From: Chromobacterium haemolyticum
Lineage (GTDB): Bacteria > Pseudomonadota > Gammaproteobacteria > Burkholderiales > Chromobacteriaceae
Direction of reading: 5' to 3'
Length of the DNA stretch: 64,000 nt
NCBI RefSeq assembly: GCF_002081825.1
Contig: NZ_MUKU01000005.1
Span: 1 to 64,000, forward strand
A program made the translations under genes and the position numbers. Each line of letters opens with the position of its first letter. Position 1 is the stretch's first letter. Below are positions 48,623 through 57,172 of this stretch, in pieces. The notes beneath the pieces are model-generated. The model searched no databases. It was given only the letters and a program-made list of their open reading frames with translations, and was not told where the DNA came from.

Positions 48623-50062
48623 ATGAACATTCCTCTCCCCCTCGCGCTGCGCGCCTGCGCCGCGTTGTGCTTGTCATGGCCCGCCGTTGTGCCGGCCAAG
48701 TCCTTGCCGGTTCAGCCCGCCTCCACCGTGGTCGCCGACTATTTGCAACAGGCCAAGGCCAGTCAGCAACCGGCCGAGCTGCTCAGCTCTGTGGTGGAGG
48801 ACGGAGTGGAGGTGCGGATGTACCGGATGGTGTCGCAGCAATGGCCGGGAGCCGGCAGCGGCATTGTCAGCAACGCGCCGCTGTGGGAGCAGCAGTACAA
48901 GCTGGCTCTGCCTTTGAATCGCAAGCCGGGCGCGCCGGTGTTGCTGTACGTCAACGGCGGCAGCAATCACGCGCAGCCGCCCAAGCTGCCGGACCGCTTG
49001 CCGGCGGAAGCGCTGGCGCGCGATCTGGGCGTGCCGGTAGCCGAGCTGTATTTCGTGCCCAACCAGGAATTGCAGTTGGACGAGCAGCCCACCGGCCGCG
49101 AAGACGCGCTGGTGGCCTATACCTGGCGCAAGACGGTGGATCAGCCGCAGGCGGAGCGTTTCAGCTCCCTGCACCTGCCGATGACGCAGGCGGTGAGCGC
49201 GGCGATGGACGCCTTGCAGCGCAGCCTGCCGGGCAGCGAGCGTTTTGTGGTGGCCGGCGCGTCCAAGCGCGGCTGGGCCACTTGGCTGGCCGGTCTGAAC
49301 GACAAGCGGGTGCGCGCCATCGTGCCGGTGGTGGCGGATTTCTGGAATGTGCGCGACAACTTCACCCATGTTTACAACAGCTACGGCCAGCAGTGGCCGG
49401 TGGCGTTGCGCGATTATCAGCGCAACGGCATCACCGAGGACGTGCTGCAGGGCGGGGCCGGCCTGGACGCCCTGTTGCGGTTTGAGGACGTAGTGAATTA
49501 CCGCGCCGACATGGCGCGTTTGAGCAAGTACATGATTTCCGCCTCCGGCGATGATTTCGCGGTGCCGGATTCGGCCTGGAGCTATCTACCGGCTTTCACC
49601 GGCCCCACCCAGCTGCGCTATCTGCCCAATCAGTCGCACTATGTGAAGGGCGATCAGATCGGCAAGGCCTTGCGGCAGTTCATGCGGCGCTGGCTGGCCG
49701 GCAAGCCCATGCCGCGGGCCCAGGTGGACGCGGACCCGGCCAGCGGCAGGCTGCGCGTCAGCGTGGCGGAGCGCGAGGCGGGCAAGGCGACGCTGTGGCT
49801 GGCGCATAACCCCGCGAGCCGGGATTTCCGCTTTAACTCCGGCATTCGTTATCAGCCCAAGGGGATAGAGGGCCAGTGCCGCCGCGGCAGCTGCCGCTTC
49901 GAGTTCAAGCCGGACGCCTCGCAGCCGGGCTGGCAGGCTTATTTCATCGAGTTCGAAGGACAGGACTTCGCCTGGAGCACGCCGCCCTTGGTGTGGCCGC
50001 ACGCCTATCCCAACGGCGAGCCGGTGCCGTTTGGCGCGCCGCGTTTGCAATTGGGGCGCTGA
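48623..50062 (+). CDS. PhoPQ-activated pathogenicity-related (PqaA-like) exported hydrolase
   Basis: 479 residues. A signal peptide (to about residue 26, AVVPAKS) is followed by the PhoPQ-regulated protein domain, an alpha/beta-hydrolase relative. The nucleophile elbow is probably FVVAGASKRGWATWLAG with Ser214. Other family segments are 'LLYVNGGSNHAQPPKLPDRL', 'RAIVPVVADFWNVRDNFTHV' and 'DDFAVPDSAWSYLPAFTGPT'; the last ~100 residues form a beta-rich domain. Members were named for PhoPQ control in Salmonella and implicated in resistance to host peptides, but the substrate is not known. A terminator follows 43 bp after the stop. Confidence 0.88.
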   Translation: MNIPLPLALRACAALCLSWPAVVPAKSLPVQPASTVVADYLQQAKASQQPAELLSSVVEDGVEVRMYRMVSQQWPGAGSGIVSNAPLWEQQYKLALPLNRKPGAPVLLYVNGGSNHAQPPKLPDRLPAEALARDLGVPVAELYFVPNQELQLDEQPTGREDALVAYTWRKTVDQPQAERFSSLHLPMTQAVSAAMDALQRSLPGSERFVVAGASKRGWATWLAGLNDKRVRAIVPVVADFWNVRDNFTHVYNSYGQQWPVALRDYQRNGITEDVLQGGAGLDALLRFEDVVNYRADMARLSKYMISASGDDFAVPDSAWSYLPAFTGPTQLRYLPNQSHYVKGDQIGKALRQFMRRWLAGKPMPRAQVDADPASGRLRVSVAEREAGKATLWLAHNPASRDFRFNSGIRYQPKGIEGQCRRGSCRFEFKPDASQPGWQAYFIEFEGQDFAWSTPPLVWPHAYPNGEPVPFGAPRLQLGR

Positions 50063-50104
50063 TCGCGCTTGGGGCGGGCGGTTTGCCGCCTGCGCCTGAT
50101 CCCG

Positions 50105-50130
50105 AAGCCGGCTGAGCCGGCTTTTATTTT
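50105..50130 (+). terminator. Rho-independent terminator after the PqaA-like gene
   Basis: AAGCCGGC (50105-50112) pairs with GCCGGCTT (50116-50123) over a tga loop, followed by an AT-rich T-run (ttatttttac). Confidence 0.88.
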
Positions 50131-50229
50131 TACGATGATTTGTATTTTTTAGTCCAGTATGGACTTTTTTATTTACATTCTGGATTGAAAAGTCTACGAT
50201 GGATTCATTGATCCAATGCGAGTGCCGCC

Positions 50230-50835
50230 ATGCTGTCCCGTTACCAGTCCATCGCCGACGCCATCGCCACCTTGTTCTATCCCTATGCCGAGGTGGTGTT
50301 GCACGACCTGGCCACCCAGTCCGTGGCCTATATCGCCAACAATTTCTCCAAGCGCGAGCTGGGCGACGATTCCGGCCTGGACGAGCTGGAAAACACGCCG
50401 GACGCGACGGTGATCGGCCCTTACGAAAAACTGAACTGGGACGGCCGCAAACTGCGCTCCATCAGCGTGGTGGTGCGCGACGACGCCGGGGCCGCGCTTG
50501 GAATGATGTGCGTGAACCTGGACATTTCGGTGTTCGAGGGCGCGCGGGCGGCGCTGGACTTGTTCCTGTCCGGCAGCAAGCTGGTGGCGCAGCCGGCTTT
50601 GTTGTTCGAGGACGACTGGCAGGAACGCATAAACCGCTTCATCCACGGCTGGCTGCAACAGCGCCAGCTCAGCCTGTCCATCCTCAACCGCGAGCATAAG
50701 CGCGAGCTGGTGGAGGCGTTGCTGCACGAGGGCGCGTTTCGCGGCAAGAACGCCGCCAACTATGTGGCCAATGTGCTGGGCATGGGCCGCGCCACGGTTT
50801 TCAAGCATTTGAAAGAGTTGAAGGAGCAAGCATGA
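50230..50835 (+). CDS. YheO/DauR-type transcriptional regulator
   Basis: 201 residues: an N-terminal PAS-like YheO domain (YPYAEVVLHDLATQSVAYIA to about 115) and a C-terminal helix-turn-helix (GKNAANYVANVLGMGRATVF near 175-192). It starts a tight operon, overlapping the dehydratase gene by four bases, which is followed by an ornithine-cyclodeaminase-type gene. DauR, the best known member, represses D-arginine catabolism and is also linked to an OCD-like enzyme. This protein therefore probably controls its two downstream genes in response to their substrate. A second member of the family is encoded at 56453. Confidence 0.85.
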   Translation: MLSRYQSIADAIATLFYPYAEVVLHDLATQSVAYIANNFSKRELGDDSGLDELENTPDATVIGPYEKLNWDGRKLRSISVVVRDDAGAALGMMCVNLDISVFEGARAALDLFLSGSKLVAQPALLFEDDWQERINRFIHGWLQQRQLSLSILNREHKRELVEALLHEGAFRGKNAANYVANVLGMGRATVFKHLKELKEQA

Positions 50836-51794
50836 AACTGGATTCCCTGTTTGAGGACATCGCCGCCGCCCATCTGGCCATTCGCCCGCAGGTGTCGGTC
50901 ACGCCGTTGGAGCACAGCCCGGCCTTGTCCGCCTTGACCGGTTGCGAGGTGTATCTGAAGTGCGAGCATCTGCAGCGCACCGGCTCGTTCAAGTTCCGCG
51001 GCGCCAGCAACAAGCTGCGGCTGATGGACCCGGCGGCGCGGCGGGACGGGGTGATCGCCGCGTCCACTGGCAACCACGGTCAGGCGGTGGCGCTGGCCGG
51101 CCGCTTGTTGGGTGTGCCGGTGACGGTGTACGCGCCGGCGTCCGCCGCCGCGGTGAAGCTGGACGCCATCCGCGCTTTGGGCGCGGAGCTGAAGCTGGTG
51201 GACGGCGATGCGCTGGCGGCGGAGCTGAGCGCCGGCGAGGCGGCGCGGCAGGCGGGCCTGCCCTTTGTGTCGCCCTACAACGATCTGGAGGTGGTGGCCG
51301 GCCAGGGCACGGTGGGCATGGAGCTGGCGGAGCAATGCCCGGAGCTGGACGCGGTTTTCGTCTCCGTGGGCGGCGGCGGTCTGATTTCCGGCATCGGCGC
51401 GGCCATGCGGCGGCTGGCGCCGGGCGCGGAAATGGTGGGTTGCTGGCCGGAGACGGCGGCCACCCTGCACGCCAGCCTGCAGGCCGGCCGCATCGTCGAG
51501 GTGGACGAGGGCGACACCCTGTCCGACGGCACCGCCGGCGGGCTGGAGCCGGGCGCGGTGACCTTCGAGCTGTGCCAGGCCTTGATCCGCCATGGCGCGC
51601 TGGTGAGCGAGGCGGACATCCGCGCGGCGCTGCGGCTGCTGGCGCAAACCGAACGCTGGATGGTGGAGGGCGCGGCCGGGTTGGCGCTGGCGGGTTTGCT
51701 GCAACTGGCGCCGAGCTATCAGGGCAAGAAGGTGGCGGTGGTGCTGTGCGGCCGCAACATCGTGCTGGATAAGTTTTTGAAGGCGGTGTCATGA
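50832..51794 (+). CDS. Serine/threonine dehydratase-like PLP enzyme
   Basis: 320 residues of PLP fold type II. The PLP-binding Lys54 is in RTGSFKFRGASNK, the phosphate-binding glycine loop in VSVGGGGLISGIGAAM, and STGNHGQAVALAG is the substrate loop. Such enzymes eliminate ammonia from threonine, serine or 3-hydroxyaspartate. The lack of a C-terminal ACT domain points to the catabolic or EutB-like type. With the OCD-type gene overlapping its end and a YheO-type regulator before it, it probably degrades a hydroxy- or D-amino acid, the dehydratase making an imino/keto acid that the partner handles. The exact substrate cannot be inferred. Confidence 0.87.
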   Translation: MKLDSLFEDIAAAHLAIRPQVSVTPLEHSPALSALTGCEVYLKCEHLQRTGSFKFRGASNKLRLMDPAARRDGVIAASTGNHGQAVALAGRLLGVPVTVYAPASAAAVKLDAIRALGAELKLVDGDALAAELSAGEAARQAGLPFVSPYNDLEVVAGQGTVGMELAEQCPELDAVFVSVGGGGLISGIGAAMRRLAPGAEMVGCWPETAATLHASLQAGRIVEVDEGDTLSDGTAGGLEPGAVTFELCQALIRHGALVSEADIRAALRLLAQTERWMVEGAAGLALAGLLQLAPSYQGKKVAVVLCGRNIVLDKFLKAVS

Positions 51795-52735
51795 AAATCT
51801 TCAACAAGGATGAAATCCTGGCGCGGCTGGATCTGGAGCGGGCGGAGGCGCTGCTGCGGCAGGGCTTCATCGCCTATTCCGCCGGGCGTACACAACTGCC
51901 GCCGGTCCAGCATTTCGCCTTTGCCGCAGCCAACGGCGATTGCTGCGTGAAATCCGGCTATGTGGAGGGCGAGAGCCTGTTCGCGGTCAAGGTGTCGTCC
52001 GGTTTTTACGATAATTCCAAGCGAGGCCTGCCCAGCAATCAGGGCCTGGTGCTGTGCTTCTGCGCCCATACCGGCGCGCCGCTGGCGCTGCTGCGGGACG
52101 AGGGCTGGCTCACCGCTTGGCGCACCGCGCTGGCCGGGAGGCTGGCGGCGCGGGTGTTGGCCCCACGCCGGGTGGAGGCGATAGGCATTGTCGGCACCGG
52201 TTTGCAGGCGCGCTTGCAATTGCGCGCCTTGCAGGCGGTCACGCCGTGCCGCGAGGCGTGGGTGTGGGGGCGCTCCGAGGCGGCGTTGGCGGCTTTCGCC
52301 GCCGAGTTCGAGCCGCTGGGCTACCGGCTGCGGACCACGCTGGACGCGGAGCCGCTGGCGCGCGCCTGCCGGCTGATCGTCAGCTGCACGCCGTCCACCC
52401 GGCCCATTCTGCAAGCCGGCTGGTTGCGGCCCGGCACCCATGTCACCGCGGTGGGCGCGGACGCCGCCGGCAAGCAGGAGCTGGCGGCGGAACTGGTGGC
52501 CGGCGCGGACCGCATCGTGGTGGACTCCGTCGCGCAGTGCGCGGCTTATGGCGAGGCGTCGCACGCGCTGGCCGCCGGCCTGCTGGACCGCGAACGCTTG
52601 GCGGAGCTGGGCCAGGTGCTGGCCGGAGAGCGGCCGGGCCGGCAAAGCGAGGACGAGATCACGCTGGCGGACCTGACCGGACTGGCGGTGCAGGACGCGC
52701 AGATCGCCAAATGCGTGCTGGAGGCCCAGGCCTGA
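51791..52735 (+). CDS. Ornithine cyclodeaminase/mu-crystallin family protein
   Basis: 314 residues. The NAD(P)-binding Rossmann motif is GIVGTGLQARLQ at about 132-143, preceded by SGYVEGESLFAVKVSSGFYD with the family Lys67, and followed by 'VSCTPSTRPILQAGWLRPGT' and HVTAVGADAAGKQELA. Members include ornithine cyclodeaminase, pyrroline-2-carboxylate and imine reductases and EutC-like proteins. It overlaps the dehydratase by four bases and is clearly co-translated. A reductase for the imine made in this pathway is as likely as a cyclodeaminase. The gene's TGA directly abuts a truncated miniature element. Confidence 0.87.
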   Translation: MKIFNKDEILARLDLERAEALLRQGFIAYSAGRTQLPPVQHFAFAAANGDCCVKSGYVEGESLFAVKVSSGFYDNSKRGLPSNQGLVLCFCAHTGAPLALLRDEGWLTAWRTALAGRLAARVLAPRRVEAIGIVGTGLQARLQLRALQAVTPCREAWVWGRSEAALAAFAAEFEPLGYRLRTTLDAEPLARACRLIVSCTPSTRPILQAGWLRPGTHVTAVGADAAGKQELAAELVAGADRIVVDSVAQCAAYGEASHALAAGLLDRERLAELGQVLAGERPGRQSEDEITLADLTGLAVQDAQIAKCVLEAQA

Positions 52736-52776
52736 GACGCCGTATCGCCGATGCGCGGCAGACTATGAACAGGTTC
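52736..52776 (-). repeat. Truncated miniature element (41 bp)
   Basis: On the minus strand these 41 bases match the first 41 bases of copy 1 (gaacctgttcatagtctgc onward) with only a few differences. The rest of the element is missing. It lies between two convergent genes: TGA (52733-52735) ends the cyclodeaminase-type gene and TCA (52777-52779) is the stop of the minus-strand membrane-protein gene. Confidence 0.75.
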
Positions 52777-54039
52777 TCAGGCCGCGTGCGGGAAACCGTG
52801 CACCGGCCGCAAGGGCGGCCGGGCGTGGCCGCCCTGTTTTTGCGCCGCCATCAGAAAGCGGGTGTAGTTTTCCTTGCCTATCTGGCGGAAGTTGAATTTG
52901 ACGGTGTCGGCAGAGAGCGCGACGCCGTCTTTGGCTTGCAGCCGGGCGACGATGTCGGCAATCACATTGTCCGCCTGCTGGCGCAGCGCTGAGCCCGCTT
53001 CTTTTTTCAGCATCTCGTTGAGGGTGACGATGGCGGGCGCGTCCGCCAGCCCCATGGCGGACAGGGCGGCGGCGTGCTGGCCGAAGTGCCGCCAGACGAT
53101 GGCCTGGGAGCCCAGCCTCAGCACGAATTTGAACGGAAAGCCGGTGCGGATGGAGAGCAGCACCGGGTCTAGGCACACCAATTGTTCTATGGAATTGACG
53201 CCCTCGGCCGCCAGCGTGGCGGAGATATTGGCGGTGACGCCTTCCAGCTGGATCAACTGGTCGTTTTCCTGCGGTTGTTCCTTGGCGTTCAGGTTCAGCG
53301 TCGCCAGCCGGCGCAAGAGCTTGAACAGGGTGTCCATCGGAAAGGCGCCGACGGCGAAGGCGGACACGGTCTGCGCGGCGGAAGCGGCCTCGGCGGACCC
53401 GGCGGCGCTGACGGCCGCGCCGATGGGAATGGCCAGCATCATGCGCAGCGCGTACCAGTATACGTCCGCCACATTGAGGCTGCGCTTGCGCACGCTCAGC
53501 ACCATATCGCTGACCACGAACAGATAGGCGCCGGCGATGGCGGCGCAGACGATCTGCGTGCTGAAGGGCATGACCAGCTGTCCGTTGGCGGCGAGCAGGT
53601 AGAGCATGCTCATGCACAGGGTGGCGATCAGCATCAGCGCCATCGGTGTGAGAAAGGCGGCGCGGCCATAGTGCTCGCGGTAGATCTGCTCGAACAGTTG
53701 CTCGGCGGCGGCTTCCACTTCTTCGTTTTCCGGCAGCGGCCAGGTGTTCAACTGCGGGTGCTTGTCGGTTCGCGGCTGCCAGAATTGGCGCAGGTAATAG
53801 ATCAGCGCGCCGTTGTTGAGCCGGTTGCGGAATTCCTCGTAACGGGCGCCCCAGCCTATGACCAGAAAGCGGATCATCGGCGCGCCCACCAGTGCGGTGG
53901 CCAACAGGCCTAGCGCGAAATGGCTGACAAGCTGTGAACGGGAGAAAGGCGGCGTCATCAGTAGCGACAGCCCGTACAGCGCGGCGATGTCCAGCAGCAA
54001 CAGGCCTATCCACAAGCCGTGATATTTCAGGTTTCTCAT
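52777..54039 (-). CDS. Hypothetical multi-pass membrane protein, 420 aa
   Basis: About 420 residues. Two membrane helices lie near the N-terminus (LWIGLLLLDIAALYGLSLLM and FALGLLATALVGAPMIRFLV) and two or three more at about 135-230 (LTPMALMLIATLCMSMLYLL, 'STQIVCAAIAGAYLFVVSDM'). The C-terminal ~180 residues are soluble and contain 'VNSIEQLVCLDPVLLSIRTG', which resembles a helix-hairpin-helix-like segment but is not convincing. The start at 54039 (MRNLKYHG) has GAGG upstream. Its stop codon is the TCA adjoining a truncated miniature element. Family not recognised. Confidence 0.65.
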   Translation of the reverse strand: MRNLKYHGLWIGLLLLDIAALYGLSLLMTPPFSRSQLVSHFALGLLATALVGAPMIRFLVIGWGARYEEFRNRLNNGALIYYLRQFWQPRTDKHPQLNTWPLPENEEVEAAAEQLFEQIYREHYGRAAFLTPMALMLIATLCMSMLYLLAANGQLVMPFSTQIVCAAIAGAYLFVVSDMVLSVRKRSLNVADVYWYALRMMLAIPIGAAVSAAGSAEAASAAQTVSAFAVGAFPMDTLFKLLRRLATLNLNAKEQPQENDQLIQLEGVTANISATLAAEGVNSIEQLVCLDPVLLSIRTGFPFKFVLRLGSQAIVWRHFGQHAAALSAMGLADAPAIVTLNEMLKKEAGSALRQQADNVIADIVARLQAKDGVALSADTVKFNFRQIGKENYTRFLMAAQKQGGHARPPLRPVHGFPHAA

Positions 54040-54288
54040 GATGGCCTCGCTGATTGACGGCGTGGCTACCATGTTAGTTCTCCAGCATAAAATCGCACTC
54101 CGTACGAATAACTAGCCGCTTGGGCAGCGTCAACCTTATCGAAAGTCGTGTTGAATCATTGATGTCCGGCCCCTAGCATTTGCCTCGCATTTCATTGGCA
54201 CGCCAAGGCGCAAGCATGTCTTTGCCGCCGCTCGCCGGACGCCTCCCTTGCCGCCTCCTCCAACCTATCTTCAGGAACGGGACCAGAC

Positions 54289-55308
54289 ATGCCGGACATC
54301 ATCGATTTGAGAAGCGACACCTTGACGCGGATCTGCAAAAGCGACGTGGAGACGCTGGACTTCGCCAAGATAGGCGACGACTGTTACGGCGAAGACCGCT
54401 ATGTACGCGAGCTGGAGGCGTACTGCGCCGAGCTGTTCGGCAAGGAGGCGGCGCTGTTCATGCCCTCCGGCACCATGAGCAATCAGGTAGGGCTGCGCTG
54501 TCTGGCCGCGCCCGGCGACGAAGTCGTCACAGAGGTGGGCTATCACATCAACTTCTTCGAATCCTCGGCGGTCAGCGTCAACAGCGGCCTGGTGCTGAAC
54601 CCCTACCATAGCGCGGAGGGCATTCTCACCGCCGCCGATGCGTGTATCGCCATCCAGGCCAAGGCGCGCTGGTCCAATCTCTACGCGGCGCCCAAGGTGG
54701 TGGCGATAGAAAGCAGCATCAACAGCTACGGCGGCATTGTCTATCCGGTGGACGAGATGAGGCGCATGCGCGCGCTGTGCGACGAAATGGGCCTGAGCCT
54801 GTACCTGGACGGCGCGCGTGTACTCAATGCCTGCACCCGGCTGGACATGCCGCCGGCGCGCTACGTGCGGCCGGCGGACATGTTGAACTTTTGCTTCTCC
54901 AAGGGCGTGGGCGCGCCGTTCGGCTCCATCCTGGCCGGCCCGGCGGAAAAAATAGAAGCCGCCAGGGTATTCCGAAAATGGCATGGCGGCTGCCTGCATC
55001 AATCCGGCTTGATGGCCGGCGTGGCGCTGGACAAGATGCGGCACTGGCAGCGGGTGACGCAGCAGGACAACGATAATGCCGAATGGCTGGGGCGCAGGCT
55101 GGGCGAGGCGGCGCGGCTGAAATACCCGGTGGAGACCAATATGGTGTTCATCGAGGCGGCGGACGCCAAGGGCGTTGCGGCGCGCTTGGCTGCGCGGGGC
55201 GTGCTGGCGCTGGCCTGGAAGCCGAACCTGCTGCGTTTCACTTGCAGCAGCCTGGTGACGCGGCGGGAGCTGGAGCGGGCGGCGGACATCATACGCGCCA
55301 GCCTGTGA
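54289..55308 (+). CDS. Threonine aldolase (beta-eliminating lyase family)
   Basis: 339 residues of PLP fold type I. DLRSDTLTR at the start, DDCYGEDRYVRELE, FMPSGTMSNQ and the PLP Lys205 in NFCFSKGVGAPFGSI are the hallmarks of low-specificity threonine aldolase, which splits threonine to glycine and acetaldehyde. 'LYLDGARVLNAC' provides the Asp that binds the pyridine nitrogen. It is monocistronic, with its own promoter region upstream. Related enzymes act on other 3-hydroxy amino acids, so the natural substrate may be one of those. Confidence 0.9.
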   Translation: MPDIIDLRSDTLTRICKSDVETLDFAKIGDDCYGEDRYVRELEAYCAELFGKEAALFMPSGTMSNQVGLRCLAAPGDEVVTEVGYHINFFESSAVSVNSGLVLNPYHSAEGILTAADACIAIQAKARWSNLYAAPKVVAIESSINSYGGIVYPVDEMRRMRALCDEMGLSLYLDGARVLNACTRLDMPPARYVRPADMLNFCFSKGVGAPFGSILAGPAEKIEAARVFRKWHGGCLHQSGLMAGVALDKMRHWQRVTQQDNDNAEWLGRRLGEAARLKYPVETNMVFIEAADAKGVAARLAARGVLALAWKPNLLRFTCSSLVTRRELERAADIIRASL

Positions 55309-55401
55309 TCGGCTGACGACATCGCGGCTTCCCGGCCGATTTGCGCGACGCGGTGTACGGCGTAGCGCTGCGCTTGCAATAGTTCAACCAAAAATGTAAA
55401 T

Positions 55402-55418
55402 TTCAACATATTGTTGAA
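55402..55418. promoter_or_regulatory. Perfect 17-bp palindrome, likely operator
   Basis: TTCAACATATTGTTGAA reads the same on both strands around a TAT centre, within an AT-rich promoter-like stretch upstream of the GNAT gene at 55478. Symmetry and position suggest a binding site for a dimeric regulator; the factor is unknown. Confidence 0.6.
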
Positions 55419-55422
55419 TTTA

Positions 55423-55460
55423 AGCGGCCCAAGCCCGGAGAGATTCGCGCTTGGGCCGCT
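55423..55460 (+). terminator. Long hairpin before the GNAT gene
   Basis: AGCGGCCCAAGC (55423-55434) pairs exactly with GCTTGGGCCGCT (55449-55460). There is no T-run, so it could be an attenuator, a 5'-leader structure of the following gene or the terminator of the aldolase gene. It starts five bases after the palindrome at 55402-55418. Confidence 0.5.
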
Positions 55461-55477
55461 GGCATGAAGGGGAAACA

Positions 55478-56023
55478 ATGTTGCAATTGGAACGGCTCGC
55501 GCTGCGTGAATTTCGCGCCGAGGATTTGCCCAATGTGTTTTACGGGCTGTCGCACCCGGAGGTGATCAAGCATTACGGCATCCAATACGCCAGCGAGGAG
55601 GACTGCCGCGCGCAGATGCGCTGGTTCGACGACATCCGAGCCGACGGCAGCGGCTTGTGGCTGGCGCTGGAAACGCTGGAGGACCGGCGCTTCCTGGGCG
55701 CGGTGGGCATCAGTTCCCGGTCGGAGCAGCACCATTGCGCCGAACTGGGCTATTGGCTGCTGCCGGAACACTGGGGCCGCGGCTATATGCAGGAAGCCTT
55801 GCGTGGTTTCCTGAGGCTGGCTTATCGCCGCTTCCCGCTCAACCGCGTCTACGCGCAAGTGGAGGTGGACAATCTGGGTTCCGGCAAACTGTTGCGGAGC
55901 GTCGGCTTTACCCTGGAAGGCGTCAGTCGTGAGTGCGAATGGAAAGACGGCCGCTATCTGTCGCTGGCCAATTACGCCTTGTTGCGTGCCGAGCATGAGG
56001 CGGAGGGCGGCGGCGATGAGTGA
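55478..56023 (+). CDS. GNAT-family acetyltransferase, RimJ/RimL-like
   Basis: 181 residues starting MLQLERLALREFRAEDLP, with GGGGAA upstream. The RimJ/RimL-type (Acetyltransf_3) features are 'AELGYWLLPEHWGRGYMQEA' with the acetyl-CoA loop, followed by 'NRVYAQVEVDNLGSGKLLRS' and VGFTLEGVSRE. Such enzymes acetylate protein N-termini or small molecules. It overlaps the following DUF2000 gene by eight bases, so the two are coupled, as part of a four-gene run up to the PhzF gene at 57169. Confidence 0.87.
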   Translation: MLQLERLALREFRAEDLPNVFYGLSHPEVIKHYGIQYASEEDCRAQMRWFDDIRADGSGLWLALETLEDRRFLGAVGISSRSEQHHCAELGYWLLPEHWGRGYMQEALRGFLRLAYRRFPLNRVYAQVEVDNLGSGKLLRSVGFTLEGVSRECEWKDGRYLSLANYALLRAEHEAEGGGDE

Positions 56024-56441
56024 GACGGCACGCAAATACGTGGCGGTGATCCATAAGCGGCTGGAGCCGGGCCGGGCGATGAATGTGCTGGGCCATCTGG
56101 CGCTGGCCCTGGCTTGCCGGCTGCGGCGCGCGGACGCGGCGACAAGCCACGTGGACTATGTGGACGCCGACGGCGGCGTGCACCCGGCGATCTCGGCGGA
56201 TCCCTTCATCGTGCTGCGCGCTGACAACTCCGCCAAATTGGCCCAGCTGCGGCAGGCCGCGGCTGAGGCCGGCGTGGCCTGCGTGGATTTCACCGACACC
56301 ATGGGGGAGGGCGGCAGCGCAGAACAACTGCGGCGCACCGCGGCCACTCCGGCCACCGCGCTGGAATACTGGGGCGTGGCCTTGTGCGGCTCCGAGGCGG
56401 AGCTGGGCGCGCTGACGCGCAAGTTCAGCCTTTATCGTTGA
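56016..56441 (+). CDS. DUF2000 family protein
   Basis: 141 residues. 'YVAVIHKRLEPGRAMNVLGH' at the start and VDYVDADGGVHPAISADPFI, with a C-terminal segment ATALEYWGVALCG, match the DUF2000 family, which has a fold related to peptidyl-tRNA hydrolase 2. The biochemical role is unknown. It overlaps the acetyltransferase gene by eight bases and is followed 11 bases later by a YheO-type regulator. Confidence 0.75.
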   Translation: MSETARKYVAVIHKRLEPGRAMNVLGHLALALACRLRRADAATSHVDYVDADGGVHPAISADPFIVLRADNSAKLAQLRQAAAEAGVACVDFTDTMGEGGSAEQLRRTAATPATALEYWGVALCGSEAELGALTRKFSLYR

Positions 56442-56452
56442 AGGGCGGCGAA

Positions 56453-57172
56453 ATGGCAGAAGAGCAAGCGCGGACGGCGGATCCGTCCCTGGCGGAAAAA
56501 CAAGCGGTGCTGCGCGCGCTGAGCGCCGTGGTCAAGCTGGCGGGCGGAATGGTGGACGCGCACACCGAGGTGGTGTTGCATGATCTGAGCCGGCCGGAAT
56601 GTTCCATCGTCGCCATCGAGAACGGCCATGTATCCGGCCGCCGGCTAGGTGATGCCATCCTGGGGGGGCCGGCAGGGGATCGGGGCTTCGCCGCCATCGA
56701 ACAGGCCATGCGTCAGGGCGGCGCCGAGCCGGCGCTGGTGTCCGGCTACCACACGCTGAGCCGCGACGGCCGGAGGCTGCTGTCCGCCAGCGCCGTTTTC
56801 AAGACCGCCGCCGGCGAACCCTTCGCCGCGCTGTGCCTGAACAGCGACCGCAGTCAGCTGGAAGCGGCGCTGGCCTGCCTGCAGGCGCTGGTGGGCCGCG
56901 CGCCGCCGCCGCAACGGGCGGCGCCGGAGCCGCCGGCCATGGACGAGGCGATGCAGGACATCATCGCCCAGGCGCTGGAACGCGGCGGCAAGCCGCTGGC
57001 GCGGATGAAGAAGGCGGACAAGAAGCGGGCGGTGGCGCAGATGCTGGAGCAGGGCCTGTTCATCGTCAAAGGCGGGGTGGAGCGCGCGGCCGAGGCCTTG
57101 GGCGTCAGCCGTTACACCATCTACAACTATCTGGACGAAATTCGCGGCGCGGCGGAGGGGGACGAAACATGA
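56453..57172 (+). CDS. YheO-type transcriptional regulator, second in window
   Basis: 239 residues: a YheO/PAS-like domain at about 20-135 (VDAHTEVVLHDLSRPECSIV, then ASAVFKTAAGEPFAALCLN), a Pro/Ala linker, and a C-terminal HTH (GGVERAAEALGVSRYTIYNY). It is related to the regulator at 50230 (shared EVVLHDL core). AGGGCGG before the ATG supports the start. It overlaps the PhzF-family gene by four bases. Since members of this family usually control adjacent amino-acid catabolic genes, it probably governs this GNAT-DUF2000-PhzF group. Confidence 0.82.
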   Translation: MAEEQARTADPSLAEKQAVLRALSAVVKLAGGMVDAHTEVVLHDLSRPECSIVAIENGHVSGRRLGDAILGGPAGDRGFAAIEQAMRQGGAEPALVSGYHTLSRDGRRLLSASAVFKTAAGEPFAALCLNSDRSQLEAALACLQALVGRAPPPQRAAPEPPAMDEAMQDIIAQALERGGKPLARMKKADKKRAVAQMLEQGLFIVKGGVERAAEALGVSRYTIYNYLDEIRGAAEGDET

